From: an uncultured Collinsella sp.
GTDB lineage: Bacteria; Actinomycetota; Coriobacteriia; Coriobacteriales; Coriobacteriaceae
Length of the DNA stretch: 64,000 bases
Direction of reading: 5' to 3'
Assembly: GCA_900540985.1 (NCBI GenBank)
Contig: UQIC01000004.1
Location: forward strand, 1-64,000
Of the stretch, positions 25,501 through 34,664 are shown piece by piece. A program made the translations under genes and the position numbers. Position 1 is the first letter of the stretch, and every line of letters starts with the position of its first letter. Under the pieces are notes generated by a model. That model made no database searches. It saw nothing but the letters and a program-made list of their open reading frames with translations, and was not told the origin of the DNA.

Positions 25501-26430
25501 ATGAAAATTCCCGTAGATAAGCTGACCCGCGCTTTTAAGATGGGCGCGTCCGTTAAGAAGGATTCCGATACGCCGGTGCGCGTCTCGGTCTATCTGGATT
25601 CGTCCGCCTCGCGCTTTCTGGCCGAGACGGTGCGTGACGCCTTTGTGCCGCAGACGACCTCGGGTATTGTGCGCGTCGAGCGTCTGGGGGAGGAGCGAAT
25701 TGCTCCAAAGACCGATACCGATGTGGTGCTGGTGCTCTCGTGTGGTTCCGACCGCTTGGAGAGTGCCGTGCAGGAGCTCGTGATCGCCGGCGCGCCCGTG
25801 TGCGTGCTTGCCGAGTCTGCTGTGGAGGTGCCGTTTATCGAGGAGTCCACGCCCATGCTCGGCGTGGTAGCGGCAACCGATAAGACGTATCTGCTCGAGA
25901 CGCTTGCCCGCTGGATTCTCGATCGCACCGACAAGGAAACGGCCTTTGCGGCGAACTTTGCCTTCATGCGCATCGCGGCGGCCAATCGTATCATCACCTC
26001 GTGCGCGCTCACCAATATGGCGACCGGTGCGCTGGTGTTTTTGCCGGGCGCCGATTATCCCGTTATGGCGCTGGCGCAGGTGGGCATGCTCTTTGAGCTC
26101 GCTGCCGTCTTTGGACGCGTCATTAAGCCCGAGCGCGGCTACGAGGTCGCGGGCGTGCTTGCCGGCGGTCTTGTGATCCGCGCGGTCACCCGCGCGCTCG
26201 TCAAGCAGACGCCGCATATTGGGTTTGCCGTCAAGGCGCTCACTGCTGCCGCGGGCACCTATGGCATGGGCCGTGCGCTCGTTTCGCTCTACGAGCGCGA
26301 TGTCGACTACAGCCGTGCCAACGAGGTGGTCACTGCCACGTTCTCCCGCGTTCGCGACCTGGTGACCACGGTCGCGAGCGCTACCCGTCCTATGGCGTCC
26401 TATCAGGACGCATCAGATCTCGCTGCTTAG
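25501..26430 (+). CDS. DUF697-like membrane-associated protein of unknown function
   Basis: The protein has 309 residues from ATG 25501 behind GGAGGGG. Residues 25-160 look like a Rossmann-type domain without a nucleotide loop: a strand-rich half (VRVSVYLDSS, DVVLVLSCGSDRLESAVQELVIAGAPVCVLAESA). From about 165 the helical region with ALVFLPGADYPVMALAQVGMLFELAAVFG resembles the DUF697 domain seen next to GTPases. I know no function. It sits directly after rodA (18 bases) and 10 bases before the radical SAM gene, so it may be co-transcribed with the shape cluster. Confidence 0.65.
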   Translation: MKIPVDKLTRAFKMGASVKKDSDTPVRVSVYLDSSASRFLAETVRDAFVPQTTSGIVRVERLGEERIAPKTDTDVVLVLSCGSDRLESAVQELVIAGAPVCVLAESAVEVPFIEESTPMLGVVAATDKTYLLETLARWILDRTDKETAFAANFAFMRIAAANRIITSCALTNMATGALVFLPGADYPVMALAQVGMLFELAAVFGRVIKPERGYEVAGVLAGGLVIRAVTRALVKQTPHIGFAVKALTAAAGTYGMGRALVSLYERDVDYSRANEVVTATFSRVRDLVTTVASATRPMASYQDASDLAA

Positions 26431-26440
26431 GGGTTTTCCG

Positions 26441-28318
26441 TTGCGCGTTGCATACCAAGACTGTTTTCATTTAATTGAGCCGTTGCTCGCCAAGGTCGAG
26501 AAGCCGAGTCGCTATATCGATCACGAGTGGGGCACGCTTTCCAAGGCCGATGCCGACTACCGTTGCTGCCTGATCTACCCGGATGTGTACGAGGTTGGTC
26601 TGCCCAACCAGGGCATCGCCATCCTCTACAACATCCTTAACCAGGCCGAGGGCATCTCCTGCGAGCGTGGCTATGTGCCGTGGCCCGATATGGGCGATGC
26701 CATGCGCGAGGCGGGTATTCCGCTGCTGTCGCTCGAGGGTGCAGCGCCGGTCGCTTCGTTTGATATTGTCGGCTTGCATGTTCCGCACGAGATGGCGGTG
26801 ACGAACTTCCTCGAGGCTCTCGACCTCGCTGGCATTCCGCTGTTAGCGGCCGACCGAGGTGAAGACGACCCCATTATCATCGCCGGCGGCCCCTCGGTGT
26901 ACAACCCCGAGCCGTACGCGGCCTTCTTCGATGCCATCCTCATCGGCGAGGGCGAGGAATCGCTGCTCGAGACCTGCCAGCTGCATCGCCGCCTGCGTGA
27001 CGAAGGGGTCCCGCGCGCGCAGATTGTCGAGCAGCTTGCATCCATTGTCGGCAACTACGTGCCGTCGCTCTATGAGGTTCGTCACGACGAGCCCTGCTCG
27101 CCGCATGGCTACACCGTGCCGCGTGAAGGCAAGGATGCGCCGACCGTGGTCTACAAGCGCGTCGTCGAGGATTTCGGCGCCACGAATCCGCTGTCGCAGT
27201 CGTGCGTGCCCTATGCGCAGTTGGTCCACGACCGTCTGTCTATCGAGATCCTGCGCGGCTGCGCCCGCGGCTGTCGTTTTTGTCAGGCCGGCATGACGTA
27301 TCGCCCGGTGCGCGAGCGCTCGGCCGACCAGATCGTCTCGTCGGTGATTCAGGGTCTGGAAAAGACCGGCTATGACGAGGTGTCGCTGACCTCGCTCTCC
27401 ACGACCGACCACTCCTGCATTCGCGACGTGCTCGGCAGGCTCAACCGTCGCCTGGAGGATACGGGTATTCGCGTGTCTATTCCGTCGCAGCGCCTGGATT
27501 CGTTTGGCGTGGATATGGCCGAGTCGGTCGCCGGCGAAAAGAAGGGCGGCCTGACGTTCGCGCCCGAGGCCGGCAGCCAGCGCATGCGCGACATCATTAA
27601 CAAGAACGTGACCGAGGAGGACCTGGACCGTGCGGCCAAGGCGGCCTTTGAGGCCGGCTGGAACCGCATGAAGCTCTACTTTATGATGGGCCTTCCCGGC
27701 GAGCGCGACGAGGACATCGTGGCCATCGCCAATCTGGCCGATCACGTGCTGGAGCTCGGTCGTTCCGTGGTGCCCAAGGCTCGTCGCGGCTCGATCTCGG
27801 TGTCGATCTCGGTTTCGGTCTTTATCCCCAAGGCTGCCACGCCGTTCCAGTGGTGCCCGCAGCTCGACTACGACGACGTTAAGCGTCGCCAGAAGCTGCT
27901 CATCACGAGCGTTCGCAACCGTGCCGTCCGCGTTCATTACCACGATGCCGAGACCTCGCTCATCGAGGCTGCGCTGTCCCGCGCCGGTCGTGACATGACG
28001 CCCGTCATCATCGACGCTTGGCGCTCGGGCTCTCGCTTTGACGCCTGGGTAGAGCATTTCTCGCTCGATAACTGGAAGGAAGCTGCTGCCAAAAACGGCA
28101 TCGACCTCAATGAGCTCGTGCACCTGCCCTACGAGTTGGACTGGCGCCTGCCGTGGGAGCACGTGAGCCCCGGCTGCACGCGCGGCTTCCTCGAGCGCGA
28201 GTACCGTCGCTCGCTCGAGGGCGTCACGACTCCCGACTGCACCCGCACGTCATGCACCGGCTGCGGGATCTGCCCTACGCTCCACGCCAAGAATGTATTG
28301 ATGGGTGATCGCGCATGA
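26441..28318 (+). CDS. B12-binding-like radical SAM protein (TIGR03960 type)
   Basis: The protein has 625 residues from TTG 26441. An N-terminal cobalamin-binding-like domain (about 40-190, with YPDVYEVGLPNQGIAILY and IIAGGPSVYNPEPYAAFFDAILIGEGE) precedes the radical SAM core, whose iron-sulfur cysteines are C274, C278 and C281 in RGCARGCRFCQAG. A cysteine-rich tail (CTRTSCTGCGIC) may bind a second cluster. It overlaps the next gene by the ATGA junction. These two genes form a conserved pair upstream of ribosomal protein L21/L27 genes in many bacteria. The substrate is not established; a role in RNA or ribosome modification is only a guess from that context. Confidence 0.85.
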   Translation: MRVAYQDCFHLIEPLLAKVEKPSRYIDHEWGTLSKADADYRCCLIYPDVYEVGLPNQGIAILYNILNQAEGISCERGYVPWPDMGDAMREAGIPLLSLEGAAPVASFDIVGLHVPHEMAVTNFLEALDLAGIPLLAADRGEDDPIIIAGGPSVYNPEPYAAFFDAILIGEGEESLLETCQLHRRLRDEGVPRAQIVEQLASIVGNYVPSLYEVRHDEPCSPHGYTVPREGKDAPTVVYKRVVEDFGATNPLSQSCVPYAQLVHDRLSIEILRGCARGCRFCQAGMTYRPVRERSADQIVSSVIQGLEKTGYDEVSLTSLSTTDHSCIRDVLGRLNRRLEDTGIRVSIPSQRLDSFGVDMAESVAGEKKGGLTFAPEAGSQRMRDIINKNVTEEDLDRAAKAAFEAGWNRMKLYFMMGLPGERDEDIVAIANLADHVLELGRSVVPKARRGSISVSISVSVFIPKAATPFQWCPQLDYDDVKRRQKLLITSVRNRAVRVHYHDAETSLIEAALSRAGRDMTPVIIDAWRSGSRFDAWVEHFSLDNWKEAAAKNGIDLNELVHLPYELDWRLPWEHVSPGCTRGFLEREYRRSLEGVTTPDCTRTSCTGCGICPTLHAKNVLMGDRA

Positions 28319-29127
28319 GTGAGCGCCTGACCGACAACCCCTCGCTCTTTAGACTTCGTGTTCGCTATGGCAAGCGCGATCGCCTTAAGTACCTGGGCCA
28401 TCTCGAAGTAATCCATACCATTGAGCGCATCGTGCGCCGTGCGGGACTTCCCTATGCCGTCACGCAGGGCTTCTCTCCGCACATGCGCGTGGGCTTTTCT
28501 TCGGCGCTACCGGTGGGTACGTCGTCGACCTGCGAGTGGTATGACCTGTTTATGACCGAGTTCGTGGCGCTCGACGAGGCGTTTGGGCGCCTGTCTGCGG
28601 CGTCTCCGGCCGATCTGGCACCCATCGAGGCGGCGTACATCGACGTGCGCACGCCGGCCTTGACGGCGCAGCTCACGCGCTTGTCGTATCGCATCGACCT
28701 GCACTTGGATCCCGAGGCGCCCGTAAGCGCCGACGAGGTGCGCCGTGCGATCGACACGCTGCGCGCGGGCCACGGCATCGACTACGCGCGCGGCAAAAAG
28801 AGCAAGCGCTTAGATTTGGATCACACGCTCGTGGGCTATGAGCTCACGGCGGGGGAGCGCCCGGACCATTTGGTGCTGATGCTCGACACCCATGCCGACA
28901 ACGAGGGCTCCATGCGTCCGGAAATTTTGCTTTCTGCTGCTGATGTTTTGTTGCAGGGCTTGACCCCGGGCGTGGATGCACCTATTGTTTCCACCGGTAT
29001 GCAAGACCTCGTGACCATCTGCTCCTACGATGTCGAGCGTCAGAATCAAGCATGCGAGGACGACGAGGGCCGACTCGTCAGCCCCATACCTGTGCGAACT
29101 TGTGGATTTGCTCCACATACTCGTTGA
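28315..29127 (+). CDS. radical SAM-associated protein (DUF2344/TIGR03936 type)
   Basis: The protein has 270 residues. It starts LFRLRVRYGKRDRLKYLGHLEVIHTIERIVRRAGLPYAVTQGFSPHMRVGFSSALPVGTSS, the DUF2344 hallmark. It overlaps the radical SAM gene by 4 bases (ATGA), so it is translationally coupled. In many other bacteria this protein is fused to, or adjacent to, the radical SAM partner and next to RNase E/G; no RNase gene is present here. Its stop lies inside the -35 box of the rplU promoter. Confidence 0.85.
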   Translation: MSERLTDNPSLFRLRVRYGKRDRLKYLGHLEVIHTIERIVRRAGLPYAVTQGFSPHMRVGFSSALPVGTSSTCEWYDLFMTEFVALDEAFGRLSAASPADLAPIEAAYIDVRTPALTAQLTRLSYRIDLHLDPEAPVSADEVRRAIDTLRAGHGIDYARGKKSKRLDLDHTLVGYELTAGERPDHLVLMLDTHADNEGSMRPEILLSAADVLLQGLTPGVDAPIVSTGMQDLVTICSYDVERQNQACEDDEGRLVSPIPVRTCGFAPHTR

Positions 29128-29152
29128 CGGGGGTATTTTCGCCTGCTACTAT
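29124..29152 (+). promoter_or_regulatory. promoter of rplU-rpmA
   Basis: -35 TTGACG (29124-29129) and -10 TACTAT (29147-29152) with an exact 17-base spacer. The expected start near 29159 leaves a leader of about 36 bases. Confidence 0.8.
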
Positions 29153-29194
29153 ATTCGGCTGTTGCACTAACTGATGCATGAAGGGCAAGTAAAC

Positions 29195-29569
29195 ATGTAC
29201 GCAATCGTTAACACGGGCGGCAAGCAGTACAAGGTCGCCACCGACGATGTCATCACCGTCGAGAAGATCGAGGGCAATGAGGGCGACAAGGTCACCCTGC
29301 CGGTTATCTTCCTCAACGATGGTAAGAAGATCGTCACCGATCCCGACAAGCTGGCCAAGGCCAAGGTTACCGCTCAGATCGTTGAGCAGTTCAAGGGCGA
29401 GAAGCAGCTGGTCTTCAAGTTCCACAAGCGCAAGCGCTATCGTCGTCTGAAGGGTCACCGTCAGCAGCTCACCAAGCTGAAGATCGTGAAGGTTCAGGCT
29501 ACCTCCCGCGCCAAGAAGGCTGTCAAGGCAGAGGCTGAGGCTGTTGCCGAGGCTCCCGTCGCCGAGTAG
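29195..29569 (+). CDS. rplU: 50S ribosomal protein L21
   Basis: The protein has 124 residues from ATG 29195, 9 bases after AAGGG; an upstream in-frame ATG at 29174 has no site. MYAIVNTGGKQYKVATDDVITVEKI and FKFHKRKRYRRLKGHRQQLTKLKI match L21. About 20 extra residues, rich in Ala, Glu and Val, extend the C-terminus beyond the usual 103. It is a large-subunit protein near 23S domain I and is followed by L27. Confidence 0.96.
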   Translation: MYAIVNTGGKQYKVATDDVITVEKIEGNEGDKVTLPVIFLNDGKKIVTDPDKLAKAKVTAQIVEQFKGEKQLVFKFHKRKRYRRLKGHRQQLTKLKIVKVQATSRAKKAVKAEAEAVAEAPVAE

Positions 29570-29602
29570 ATTACACTCGTAACGAAAGAGTAGGTATACA
29601 CA

Positions 29603-29860
29603 ATGGCACACAAAAAAGGACTCGGTTCCTCCCGTAATGGCCGTGACTCCCGCGGTCAGCGCCTTGGCACGAAGCGCTATGCCGGCCAGACGGTAACCAC
29701 GGGCACGATTCTCGTCCGTCAGCACGGCACGCACATCCACCCGGGTGAGAACGTTGGCCGTGGTAAGGACGACACGCTGTTCGCGCTGGTCGACGGTACC
29801 GTTGAGTTCCACAAGGGTATCAAGCACAGGGTCAGCGTACGCCCGCTCGCGAACGCGTAA
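29603..29860 (+). CDS. rpmA: 50S ribosomal protein L27
   Basis: The protein has 85 residues, starting MAHKKGLGSSRNGRDSRGQRLGTKRYAGQ. The AHKKG start exposes the N-terminal tail that reaches the peptidyl transferase centre without a prior cleavage site of the Staphylococcus kind. It ends with the strong terminator at 29886. Confidence 0.97.
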   Translation: MAHKKGLGSSRNGRDSRGQRLGTKRYAGQTVTTGTILVRQHGTHIHPGENVGRGKDDTLFALVDGTVEFHKGIKHRVSVRPLANA

Positions 29861-29885
29861 TTCACCCTTCATAGAGCACATATGT

Positions 29886-29929
29886 GGGAGGCACTTGAGT
29901 TTTAGGATTCAAGGGTCTCCCTCTTTTTT
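29886..29929 (+). terminator. intrinsic terminator after rpmA
   Basis: GGGAG..CTTGA pairs with TCAAG..CTCCC across a loop, followed by TCTTTTTT. Confidence 0.85.
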
Positions 29930-29945
29930 GTAGGAGGCGATTCTG

Positions 29946-31412
29946 TTGTCACAGTTCACCGATATCAGCCGCATTAACGTGTGCGGCGGCGACGGCGGAG
30001 CCGGATGCATGTCGTTTAGGCGCGAGGCATTTGTCCCCAAGGGCGGCCCCGATGGCGGCGACGGCGGTCGTGGCGGCAATGTCGTCATCCAGGCCGATGC
30101 TCAGCTGTCTTCGCTGATCGATTACCGCTTTAAGCATCACTTCCGCGCCGAGCGCGGCACGCACGGGCAGGGTGCCCGTCGTAACGGCAAGAGCGGCGAG
30201 GACCTGATTCTCAAGGTCCCTATGGGCACCGTGGTGCGCGAGCTCGACCCCGAGACGCAGACCCCGATGTTCGAGATTGCCGATCTGGTGCACGATGGCG
30301 AGCGCGTTGTCGTGGCCCCTGGTGGCGCCGGTGGTCTCGGCAATACGCACTTTGTGACGTCGGTGCGCCGCGCGCCCGCGTTCGCCCAGCTGGGCGAGCC
30401 GGCCGAGGAGCACTGGATTGAGCTAGAGATGAAGCTTATGGCCGATGCCGCGCTCGTGGGCTTCCCCTCGGTGGGTAAGTCATCGCTCATCGCGCGCATG
30501 AGTGCCGCCCGTCCTAAGATTGCCGACTACCCGTTTACCACGCTCGTGCCGAACCTCGGCATGGTGCGTGCCGGCGAATATTCTTACGTCGTTGCCGACG
30601 TCCCCGGTCTCATCGAGGGCGCGAGCGAGGGCAAGGGCTTGGGTCACCAGTTCCTGCGCCACATTGAGCGTACGGCCCTGATCATGCATGTCGTCGACAT
30701 GACGGGCGGTTTTGAGGATCGCGATCCGGTTGAGGACTATCGCATCATCAACCGCGAGCTCGAGCAGTATGGCGCCGAGCTTTCGGAGCGTCCGCAGATC
30801 GTCGTTGCCAACAAGTGCGACGCGCCGGGCACGGCCGACAAGATTGCCGACCTTAAGCGTGCGGCGCTCGACGATGGCCATATGTTCTTTGCCGTGTCTG
30901 CTGTTACGGGCGCCGGCCTCAACACGCTGATGCTTGCCGTGGGCGAGCAGGTGGCTAAGCTTCGCGCCGAGCTGGCGGTCTCTGATGAGCCGGTCGATCT
31001 GCGCGACGAGGAGTGGGAGCGTCGCCGCCTGCAGCGCGAGAAGCGTTTCCGCATTGTCCAGGAAGAGCCCGGTGCCTTCCGCGTGGTCGGTCGTGCCATC
31101 GAGCGCATGGTCATCCAGACCGACTGGGAAAACGAGGAAGCCGTCATTTACCTGCAGCATAAGTTTGCGCGTATGGGTGTTGACGACGCGCTCGAGAAGG
31201 CCGGTTGCCGTGCGGGCGACGAGGTCCGCATTTGCCAGCGCGCCTTTGACTTTGAGGGCGCCGAGGACTTCTCGGAGTACGAAGAGCTCGAGGACGCTGG
31301 CGAGGACGTTGCCGTCGAGGCCATTGACGTGGCCGATGCTGCGGATGAGGGCGTCGAGGTTGTCGATGCGGCGGATGCCGAGGACGATGCCGAGACCTCG
31401 GAGGTCGAGTAG
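29946..31412 (+). CDS. obgE: GTPase Obg
   Basis: The protein has 488 residues from TTG 29946, 8 bases after AGGAGG. Residues 1-160 are the glycine-rich Obg fold (GGDGGAG, GGPDGGDGGRGG). The G domain has G1 GFPSVGKSS (172-180), G3 DVPGLIEGA and G4 NKCD. A C-terminal OCT domain (about 345-420) follows, then an Asp/Glu-rich tail of about 60 residues that is longer than in most Obg proteins. Obg acts in large-subunit assembly and stress control. nadD starts 3 bases after its stop. Confidence 0.95.
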   Translation: MSQFTDISRINVCGGDGGAGCMSFRREAFVPKGGPDGGDGGRGGNVVIQADAQLSSLIDYRFKHHFRAERGTHGQGARRNGKSGEDLILKVPMGTVVRELDPETQTPMFEIADLVHDGERVVVAPGGAGGLGNTHFVTSVRRAPAFAQLGEPAEEHWIELEMKLMADAALVGFPSVGKSSLIARMSAARPKIADYPFTTLVPNLGMVRAGEYSYVVADVPGLIEGASEGKGLGHQFLRHIERTALIMHVVDMTGGFEDRDPVEDYRIINRELEQYGAELSERPQIVVANKCDAPGTADKIADLKRAALDDGHMFFAVSAVTGAGLNTLMLAVGEQVAKLRAELAVSDEPVDLRDEEWERRRLQREKRFRIVQEEPGAFRVVGRAIERMVIQTDWENEEAVIYLQHKFARMGVDDALEKAGCRAGDEVRICQRAFDFEGAEDFSEYEELEDAGEDVAVEAIDVADAADEGVEVVDAADAEDDAETSEVE

Positions 31413-31415
31413 GCC

Positions 31416-32093
31416 ATGTCGCTGCGCGGTGGAATCGGTCTGCCCGAGCTTCCTCTAGAGGACGGGCAGGAGTTTAGGCTCGGCATTATGGGTGGCACCT
31501 TTGATCCCATCCATTACGGGCACCTGGTGACCGCTGAGCAGGCGCGTGAGTCCCTCGACTTGGATGCCGTGCTCTTTATGCCGGCGGGCACGCCTGCCTT
31601 TAAGCTTGACAAGCCGGTGACGCCTGCCGAGGACCGTTACGCCATGACGGTCCTCGCCACCGCTGCGAACCCGGCCTTTTTGGCGAGTCGGTTCGAGATT
31701 GACCGTCCGGGTGTAACCTATACGGCCGATACGCTTCATGCCCTTCGCGACTTTTACCCGCCGCAGGTAAAGCTCTACTTTATTACGGGCGCCGACGCGA
31801 TTATCGAAATTGTTACCTGGCATGATGCCGAACGAATCGCTGAGCTTGCTACCTTTATTGCGGCGACACGACCGGGCTTTGATATCGATACGGCGCGTGC
31901 CCGAATCAAAGAGTCGGGGCTGCCGTTCGACGTGCGCTATATTCAGATTCCGGCGCTGGCGATCAGCTCGACGAACATTCGTAAGCGAGTTGCCCGCGGC
32001 ATGAGCGTGCGCTATCTTACGAGCGAGTCCGTGCTCGGCTACATTCGCAAACGCAGGCTATATGCCGATTTGGGCCAAGAAGATTTTGAGTGA
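31416..32093 (+). CDS. nadD: nicotinate-nucleotide adenylyltransferase
   Basis: The protein has 225 residues. GIMGGTFDPIHYGHL (about 24-38) is the nucleotidyltransferase HxGH-type motif and ALAISSTNIRKRV carries the ISSTxIR signature. It adenylates nicotinate mononucleotide to deamido-NAD. About 20 residues precede the usual family start. It sits in the common obgE-nadD-yqeK-rsfS order. Confidence 0.95.
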   Translation: MSLRGGIGLPELPLEDGQEFRLGIMGGTFDPIHYGHLVTAEQARESLDLDAVLFMPAGTPAFKLDKPVTPAEDRYAMTVLATAANPAFLASRFEIDRPGVTYTADTLHALRDFYPPQVKLYFITGADAIIEIVTWHDAERIAELATFIAATRPGFDIDTARARIKESGLPFDVRYIQIPALAISSTNIRKRVARGMSVRYLTSESVLGYIRKRRLYADLGQEDFE

Positions 32094-32108
32094 TGGGGGG
32101 GGTCTACG

Positions 32109-32717
32109 TTGTCGGTAGAGGATCAGTTTGAGGGCGATGAGCGCGCGCTGCTCAAGCGCATTCAAGAGCTGCTCGATGTTCGCATGAAGGATAAGCGCAA
32201 GCGCTATGTGCATTCGCTGGGTGTTGCCGAGACCGCACTTCATCTGGCCGAGGTCTACGGCGTTGACCGCTTTGATGCCGCTGCCGCCGGCCTGATCCAT
32301 GACTGGGACAAAGTGCTCTCCGACGACGAGCTGGTCACGCGCGCTCTGCATTACGGCATTAAGATTGCCGGCTCTCCTTCCGCCGCGACGCCGCTTTTGC
32401 ATGGCCCTGTTGCCGCCTATGAGCTTCCGCAGCTTTTTCCCGAGCTGTCGCCGGCCGTTTTCCAGGCTGTCGACCGTCACACCGTGGGTGCCTGCGACAT
32501 GACGCCGCTCGATATGGTGGTCTTTGTGGCCGATGCCATCGAGCCCAATCGCCACGGCGACTATGCACATGCGCTGCGCAAGATGGTGGGGGAGTCGACG
32601 CTCGACGAGTTGTTCTTCTCCTGTTTTGCGCAGGGTTTGGTCTATGTGATTCAGTCCGGGCGCTATCTTTATCCCACGGCTATTTCGATTTACAACCATT
32701 ACGCCCAGCTGCGTTAG
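32109..32717 (+). CDS. yqeK: HD-domain hydrolase YqeK (probable symmetrical Ap4A hydrolase)
   Basis: The protein has 202 residues from TTG 32109 behind a run of seven G. It has RYVHSLGVAETALHLAEVYG, the metal-binding HD in LIHDWDK, and HTVGACDMTPLDMVVFVADAIEPNR. The family splits diadenosine tetraphosphate to two ADP. It starts 15 bases after nadD, as in many Gram-positive genomes. Confidence 0.9.
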   Translation: MSVEDQFEGDERALLKRIQELLDVRMKDKRKRYVHSLGVAETALHLAEVYGVDRFDAAAAGLIHDWDKVLSDDELVTRALHYGIKIAGSPSAATPLLHGPVAAYELPQLFPELSPAVFQAVDRHTVGACDMTPLDMVVFVADAIEPNRHGDYAHALRKMVGESTLDELFFSCFAQGLVYVIQSGRYLYPTAISIYNHYAQLR

Positions 32718-32744
32718 CTCGGGCTGTCTAGAAAGAGGTATTCC

Positions 32745-33200
32745 ATGGCCGACGAGACCATGACCGATGAGCAGATTCTTGAACGTGTGGAGCACAAGAG
32801 CTTCGCCGCCACGTCCGACCGCACCGCCGCCTCGCTGTCCGCGAGCGGTGTCGCCGCCGAGGATGTCGCCCGCGCCGCCGCGCAGGCCGCCTACGACAAG
32901 AAGGGCGAGGACGTTCAGGTGCTCGACCTGACCGAGCTTTCCGATGTGTGTGACTACTTTGTGCTTGCCACCGGTACCAACAACCGCCAGGTCGATTCGA
33001 TCGTCGACGAGATCGAGGAGAAGGTCGCCGAGGCTTGCGGCGAGCATCCGTTCTCCATCGAGGGCCGCGAGCAGAAGACTTGGATGCTCATGGACTATGG
33101 TTCGGTTGTCGTCCACGTCTTCACTCCCGAAGCCCGCGACTTCTACCGCCTTGAGAAGCTCTGGGGAGACGCCCCCCAGCTCCCCCTCAACCTCCTCTAG
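32745..33200 (+). CDS. rsfS: ribosomal silencing factor RsfS
   Basis: The protein has 151 residues from ATG 32745 behind AAAGAGG. The core DLTELSDVCDYFVLATGTNNRQVDSIVDEIEEKV ... WMLMDYGSVVVHVFTPEARDFYRLEKLWGDAP is diagnostic. It binds L14 and blocks subunit joining when nutrients are short. An N-terminal extension of about 40 Ala-rich residues precedes the conserved part. It ends the obgE operon. Confidence 0.93.
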   Translation: MADETMTDEQILERVEHKSFAATSDRTAASLSASGVAAEDVARAAAQAAYDKKGEDVQVLDLTELSDVCDYFVLATGTNNRQVDSIVDEIEEKVAEACGEHPFSIEGREQKTWMLMDYGSVVVHVFTPEARDFYRLEKLWGDAPQLPLNLL

Positions 33201-33241
33201 TAGCTCATTTGAGACGGGGTTTAGCTACCCTCACGCATATC

Positions 33242-33282
33242 GCTGGGCAGGTGCGGTTTTCCGCACCTGCCCAGCTTTTTTT
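33242..33282 (+). terminator. very strong intrinsic terminator after rsfS
   Basis: A perfect 15-bp stem GCTGGGCAGGTGCGG (33242-33256) with its complement (33261-33275) has a TTTT loop and a seven-T tail. It separates the obgE operon from the convergent dinB. Confidence 0.95.
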
Positions 33283-33294
33283 GCCCAAAGGCGG

Positions 33295-34548
33295 TTAATC
33301 GTTGAAGCGGGATTGGCGGCCGAAGGAAAGGGCGGTGTCGCCGAATTTGTCTCGGACGGCGTCGATGGCGACGGATAGGTCGCGGCGGTCGCTGGATTGG
33401 GCTCCGCGGTCATCGATCTCGCAGAACAGGTCGGTCTGGATGCCGCCTTGGTGGTCGAAGTCGCTCATGCCGATGCCCGCCAAGCGAACATGCATGCCAT
33501 CCTGCCAGATGTTGTCGAGCAGTTCGAGTGCAACCGCCACGAAGATGTTCTCATCGTCGGTCGGATGAGGCAGCCGGCGCTGTGCCGTACGCCCGCTGCC
33601 ATACGAATACTTAAGCTTGAGCGTTACCGTGGCACCCGTCAGCCCCTGACGGCGCAGACGGCGTCCCACTGACTCTCCCAACAGCGCAATCGCCGCCTCA
33701 ATATCCCCGCGCTCAGTCAAATCTTTAGCAAAGGTGCGTTCATTGCTGACCGACTTGACCTCGCGCTCCTCATCGAGACTCGTGACTTCTGAGATTTCGA
33801 GTCCCAGCGCACGCTGGCGCATGCGTTCGCCGTTGACGCCAAAAATAGAGGCCAAGGTGGATTCCGGTGCACGTGATAGCTCGCCGAGGGTGTAGATGCG
33901 CATGCGGCGCAGTCGCTCCTCGGCCGAGCGCCCGATGCCGCTCATGGCAGATACCGGCAACGCGGCCAAAAAGCGCTGCTCGGTTCCGGGGCGCACGATG
34001 GTCAGCCCAAACGGCTTATCCCGCTCGCTTGCGATCTTTGCGACCGTCTTGTTGCAGCCCACGCCAATGGAACAGGTCACTCCCAGTCCTGCCACGCGGT
34101 CGCTTATACGTCGCGCAACCAGCAGCGGGTCTTCGGGCGCAAAGCGACCCGGTGTGATATCGATAAAGGCTTCGTCGATGGATACGCGCTCCACGCGCGG
34201 CGTCTCCTCGGCAAGAATCGCCATGACCTGCGCGCTGACCTCACGATAGCGATCAAAATGCCCATGCGTCCAAATGGCTTGCGGGCACAAGCGCCGCGCC
34301 TCGGCCGAGGCCATGGCAGAGTGCACGCCAAAGCGACGTGCCTCATATGAACACGTGGACACGACGCCACGCGAATCGGCGTCTCCGCCCACGATGAGCG
34401 GCTTTCCTCGCCATTCGGGATGATCGAGCATTTCCACGCTCGCAAAAAACGCATCAAGGTCCATCAGGCCCACCGCCGGACCCGTCCAGGGAGGTGGCGT
34501 GACGCCCATGGCATCCTCATAACCGTATGTATGTTCGCGTCTTTCCAT
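33295..34548 (-). CDS. dinB: DNA polymerase IV (Y-family)
   Basis: The protein has 417 residues. LMDLDAFFASVEMLDHPEWRGKPLIVGG, the catalytic SIDEAFID and SIGVGCNKTVAKIASERDKPFG define the polymerase domain. VSAMSGIGRSAEERLRRMRIYTLGEL is the thumb, and the little-finger domain follows. It copies past DNA lesions with low fidelity. No clear beta-clamp peptide (QLxLF) is visible at the C-terminus, although LSFGRQSRF is close to the end. It appears monocistronic and convergent with rsfS. Confidence 0.93.
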   Translation of the reverse strand: MERREHTYGYEDAMGVTPPPWTGPAVGLMDLDAFFASVEMLDHPEWRGKPLIVGGDADSRGVVSTCSYEARRFGVHSAMASAEARRLCPQAIWTHGHFDRYREVSAQVMAILAEETPRVERVSIDEAFIDITPGRFAPEDPLLVARRISDRVAGLGVTCSIGVGCNKTVAKIASERDKPFGLTIVRPGTEQRFLAALPVSAMSGIGRSAEERLRRMRIYTLGELSRAPESTLASIFGVNGERMRQRALGLEISEVTSLDEEREVKSVSNERTFAKDLTERGDIEAAIALLGESVGRRLRRQGLTGATVTLKLKYSYGSGRTAQRRLPHPTDDENIFVAVALELLDNIWQDGMHVRLAGIGMSDFDHQGGIQTDLFCEIDDRGAQSSDRRDLSVAIDAVRDKFGDTALSFGRQSRFND

Positions 34549-34664
34549 GTCATGAGTATACCGCGCAGCTCATGTGGGGTGCGTGTATGTGCTTGCAAAT
34601 CCCGAATTCTTGTCTAAGATATGGATTTGCCCTCGACTACACCGAAGAAGTTGGTCTCACGGAC

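Noticed and set aside
31260..31412. Repeats in the obgE tail as a separate element
   Set aside because: The repeated GAT/GAG codons encode the acidic tail of Obg in frame; no DNA-level repeat unit is conserved.
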